This document shows positions 31,674 through 33,437 of a stretch of DNA of 33,437 bases, piece after piece. Position 1 is the first letter of the stretch, and each line of letters begins with the position of its first letter. The DNA comes from an uncultured Eubacteriales bacterium. Its GTDB lineage: Bacteria > Bacillota > Clostridia > Lachnospirales > Lachnospiraceae. The notes below the pieces were generated by a model. It was not told the DNA's origin. It worked only from the letters and a program-made list of their open reading frames with translations, and searched no databases. The stretch lies in contig OMZX01000038.1 in the NCBI GenBank assembly GCA_900315665.1, positions 1-33,437 of the forward strand, written 5' to 3'. A program made the position numbers and the translations under genes.

Positions 31674-31701
31674 AGTATAGCATTCTACAAAAGGCTGTCA
31701 A
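31674..31701 (-). promoter_or_regulatory. Sigma-A promoter for coaX
   Basis: On the minus strand a perfect TTGACA (complement of 31696-31701), 16-base spacer and TATACT (complement of 31674-31679). Confidence 0.75.
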
Positions 31702-31715
31702 TTTTGGACCATGAA

Positions 31716-31797
31716 CATCGTATGGCGCATAAGAAGTGACCTGGCCAGTAACATTTAAATGTCTCTGGCCGGGCAACCTCTGCTACACCATACGATG
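31716..31797. repeat. Imperfect palindrome, AACATTT-hairpin family, copy 3
   Basis: Arms 31716-31748 and 31765-31797 match over 33 bases with eight differences; the outer ten bases (CATCGTATGG) pair perfectly. The core CTGGCCAGTAACATTTAAAT is shared with copy 1. It is between divergent coaX and araC, so it is not a terminator for either. The rest of this 324-base gap holds the coaX promoter and the araC promoter. Confidence 0.7.
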
Positions 31798-31876
31798 AAA
31801 TGGAGATTTACAACATAAAAGCATCTATTTCTGTCTTTTTTTGATGTGAAAACGGGTTTAAGGGACAGAAAAAGTA

Positions 31877-31885
31877 TGGTATACT
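31877..31885 (+). promoter_or_regulatory. Extended -10 promoter for araC-hicB
   Basis: TGGTATACT (TG-N-TATACT) gives a start near 31892 and an 85-base leader. The -35 is weak. Confidence 0.5.
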
Positions 31886-31976
31886 GACTTTGTTTTGGAG
31901 GCAGCATAAGAGGGAGGCATTGACCGGCCTAAGGTTTTCGACGGCGCCATTCTCTTCAGTAAGACAGGGTGATGCG

Positions 31977-32945
31977 ATGAGACTGTACGAATCCATCAGT
32001 GATGATAAGGAGCGGCTTCAGGTTGGATTGAACTGGCATGACGATCCTGAGCTTCTGTATTTTAAAAGCGGACAGTTTCGGCTTACTTTGAACCTGAAGG
32101 AATATGAAATCACAGATGAACGCATCTGCCTGATTAATGCCGGCCAGATCCGGAAGCTTGAAGCAGAAAGCCGGAAAGCTGTCGAGTATGCCATCCGTAT
32201 CCCTGTTTCCGAGCTTCTGTTCCAGGATTCGTCTGATCCTGTCAATGAAAAATTGCTGGTTCCTCTGATGGAAGGCCGGCTTCTTTTTAACACGTTCCTT
32301 ACGGTTTCTGATATTGGCTTCCTTGAAGTCCTACAGGTTTTTAATGAGACGATCCGTCACTTCCGGCGTGTAGCGGCGCGGGAGAAGACCGAGACAGAAA
32401 GCTCTCGGGTTTTCGCGGCTTCTTCGGTTTCTGACCAGATGTATCTTCGGGGAACGATGCTGGAGATCATTTCTCTTGCAGATGCCTATGGCATGCTTCG
32501 CTTACGGTCAGGACAGGATGTGGAGAAGCAGACAGAGGCTGTTAAGGCTGCAATCCGGTATATACGGGAAAACTACATGAATAAGATCTATATTCATGAC
32601 TTATCAAATATTGCAGGCCTCAATGAACAATATTTCATACGCTTTTTCGGTAATGTGACCGGCATTTCACCACTTGATTACATTAATCGCTACCGCATCA
32701 AAAAGGCAGCGGAGCTCCTGAGAACCACAGATATCAAGGTCTATGAGGTAGCTGAAATGTCCGGCTTCCATAATGTCGGAAACTTTATGAAAATCTTCCG
32801 GTCCCAGATCGGGCAAACCCCGATGGTTTACCGGAAAAGCTTTAACCAGACAATTGCCGATACAAAGAATGAGGAACCTTCGATAGTCTATCGGAAAAGC
32901 GCTAACCATACCATTGTCGATACAAAGAACAAGGAGAAAAAATGA
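31977..32945 (+). CDS. AraC-family transcriptional regulator with duplicated C-terminal tail
   Basis: A 322-residue regulator. The N-terminal half is a cupin-like sensor (LYFKSGQFRLTLNLKEYEI). The C-terminal DNA-binding domain (about 195-295) has IYIHDLSNIAGLNEQYFIRF and VYEVAEMSGFHNVGNFMKIF, then GQTPMVYRKS. After this normal end it carries a 20-residue tandem repeat: VYRKSFNQTIADTKNEEPS followed by VYRKSANHTIVDTKNKEKK. ATG 31977 is preferred because the sensor domain begins there, though its ribosome binding site is weak (AGGGTGAT); a TTG at 31920 near GGGAGG is an alternative. Its stop overlaps the start of the HicB-like gene. The ligand and targets are unknown. Confidence 0.85.
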   Translation: MRLYESISDDKERLQVGLNWHDDPELLYFKSGQFRLTLNLKEYEITDERICLINAGQIRKLEAESRKAVEYAIRIPVSELLFQDSSDPVNEKLLVPLMEGRLLFNTFLTVSDIGFLEVLQVFNETIRHFRRVAAREKTETESSRVFAASSVSDQMYLRGTMLEIISLADAYGMLRLRSGQDVEKQTEAVKAAIRYIRENYMNKIYIHDLSNIAGLNEQYFIRFFGNVTGISPLDYINRYRIKKAAELLRTTDIKVYEVAEMSGFHNVGNFMKIFRSQIGQTPMVYRKSFNQTIADTKNEEPSIVYRKSANHTIVDTKNKEKK

Positions 32946-33214
32946 CCTTTTACTATCCCGCAGTGATCAGAAAACACGAGCCCGGTAAAAACTACCATGT
33001 CGATTTCCTGGATCTCGACGGCTGCTACGGTGAAGGCGAAACCGAATCAGAAGCCCTCCAGGATGCCCGCGAAGCCGCCCTTGAATGGATCCACATTGAA
33101 CAGTCCGAAGGAAACGACCTCCCATTACAAACTGTCATGGCCGATTACAACAAACAGCCCGGAGAAAAAGTTACATTAATTCAGATCATCATGCATAATG
33201 ACTGGCTGGAATAA
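32942..33214 (+). CDS. HicB-like antitoxin-domain protein, orphan
   Basis: A 90-residue protein with the HicB partial RNase-H fold: YYPAVIRKHEPGKNYHVDF, then LDGCYGEGETESEALQDA followed by REAALEWI. HicB antitoxins neutralise HicA mRNA interferases. Here no HicA-like small gene is present on either side, and the C-terminal ribbon-helix-helix found in many HicB proteins is absent; the protein ends QIIMHNDWLE. The ATGA overlap with araC indicates translational coupling, so it may be expressed with the regulator. Solitary HicB-like proteins are frequent in Firmicutes; whether this one is an antitoxin is unknown. Confidence 0.75.
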   Translation: MTFYYPAVIRKHEPGKNYHVDFLDLDGCYGEGETESEALQDAREAALEWIHIEQSEGNDLPLQTVMADYNKQPGEKVTLIQIIMHNDWLE

Positions 33215-33245
33215 AGGCTTAAGAAAAACAGGAGGCGGCACCACC

Positions 33246-33283
33246 AAAAAGCTGACAGGGAGAACCGTCCCCGGTGTCAGCTT
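33246..33283 (+). repeat. REP-like unit, third copy of the 34-nt repeat
   Basis: Bases 33246-33279 are identical to 10032-10065. Here the unit closes on itself: AAGCTGACA pairs with TGTCAGCTT, and GGGA with TCCC inside. It lies between hicB and the next gene. Confidence 0.75.
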
Positions 33284-33303
33284 GTCCGCTCTGCGAAAAC
33301 CTC

Positions 33304-33332
33304 TTGATTCCACCCGCCCGCTATGATATAGT
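33304..33332 (+). promoter_or_regulatory. Promoter of the gene at the right edge
   Basis: TTGATT at 33304-33309, 17-base spacer, TATAGT at 33327-33332. Confidence 0.6.
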
Positions 33333-33370
33333 ATCGAAGACTTAGGACGGCGTTTGAAAAGGAGGCAGCG

Positions 33371-33437
33371 TTGAGGACACTTCTTAAAAATGCATCGGTT
33401 TTCACAAGAGACGGCTTCATAAGGCATGATATTCTCA
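33371..33437 (+). CDS. Probable dihydroorotase/amidohydrolase, 5' end only
   Basis: A TTG start at 33371 behind AAAGGAGG opens a frame that runs off the window: (M)RTLLKNASVFTRDG then FIRHDIL. The opening LLKNA-V-T-x-x-G is typical of the first strand of dihydroorotases and related amidohydrolases, which act on cyclic amides, for dihydroorotase in pyrimidine synthesis. Only 22 residues are visible, so the metal-binding HxH is outside the window and the name is tentative. Confidence 0.45.
   Translation, partial: MRTLLKNASVFTRDGFIRHDIL

Overview
The window looks like chromosomal DNA from an anaerobic Firmicute of the Lachnospiraceae type. This is inferred from gene content: an Nfn-type transhydrogenase, a fused SecDF, the NifU-like plus GGGtGRT pair, an iron-dependent alcohol dehydrogenase, strong AGGAGG ribosome binding sites and moderate GC coding sequence. 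No rRNA, tRNA, CRISPR array or intact insertion sequence was seen.

Left edge (1-2700): an eroded accessory patch. It holds the tail of an Rpn-family nuclease, a type I restriction gene (hsdR) reduced to its first ~35 codons joined out of frame to its last ~140 codons, a HAD-like phosphatase and a YgjV-like membrane protein. Redox block (2800-8940): Fe-ADH under a candidate Rex site, then nfnA-nfnB (electron-bifurcating NADH/ferredoxin/NADP transhydrogenase), then the NifU-like/GGGtGRT pair of unknown function behind a possibly structured leader. Housekeeping block (8990-20020): an AraC regulator, a PfkB kinase, mntP, mutY, a C-terminally short MocR-type regulator, an lspA-like gene, secDF, tgt and cardiolipin synthase.

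The main feature is a complete but rearranged autoinducer-2 (AI-2) uptake and breakdown locus at 20130-30750. A leftward unit lsrR-lsrK-cupin diverges from a rightward unit lsrA-lsrC-lsrD-lsrB-lsrF, followed by a FucU-type mutarotase and a class II aldolase. AI-2 would be bound by LsrB, imported by LsrACD, phosphorylated by LsrK, sensed as phospho-AI-2 by LsrR, isomerised, cleaved by LsrF to acetyl-CoA and DHAP, and the DHAP passed to aldolase. No lsrG is present, so the cupin or the mutarotase is a candidate to replace it. Dyads and a shared 11-mer sit at the three lsr promoters and are candidate LsrR operators.

Right edge (30870-33437): type III pantothenate kinase (coaX), a second AraC regulator overlapping a short orphan HicB-like gene, and the first codons of a probable dihydroorotase.

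The intergenic DNA carries several large palindromes: three hairpins with a common core around AACATTT, a 271-bp composite palindrome, a related 77-bp hairpin, and three copies of a 34-nt REP-like unit. Some lie upstream of divergent genes, where terminators are not expected.
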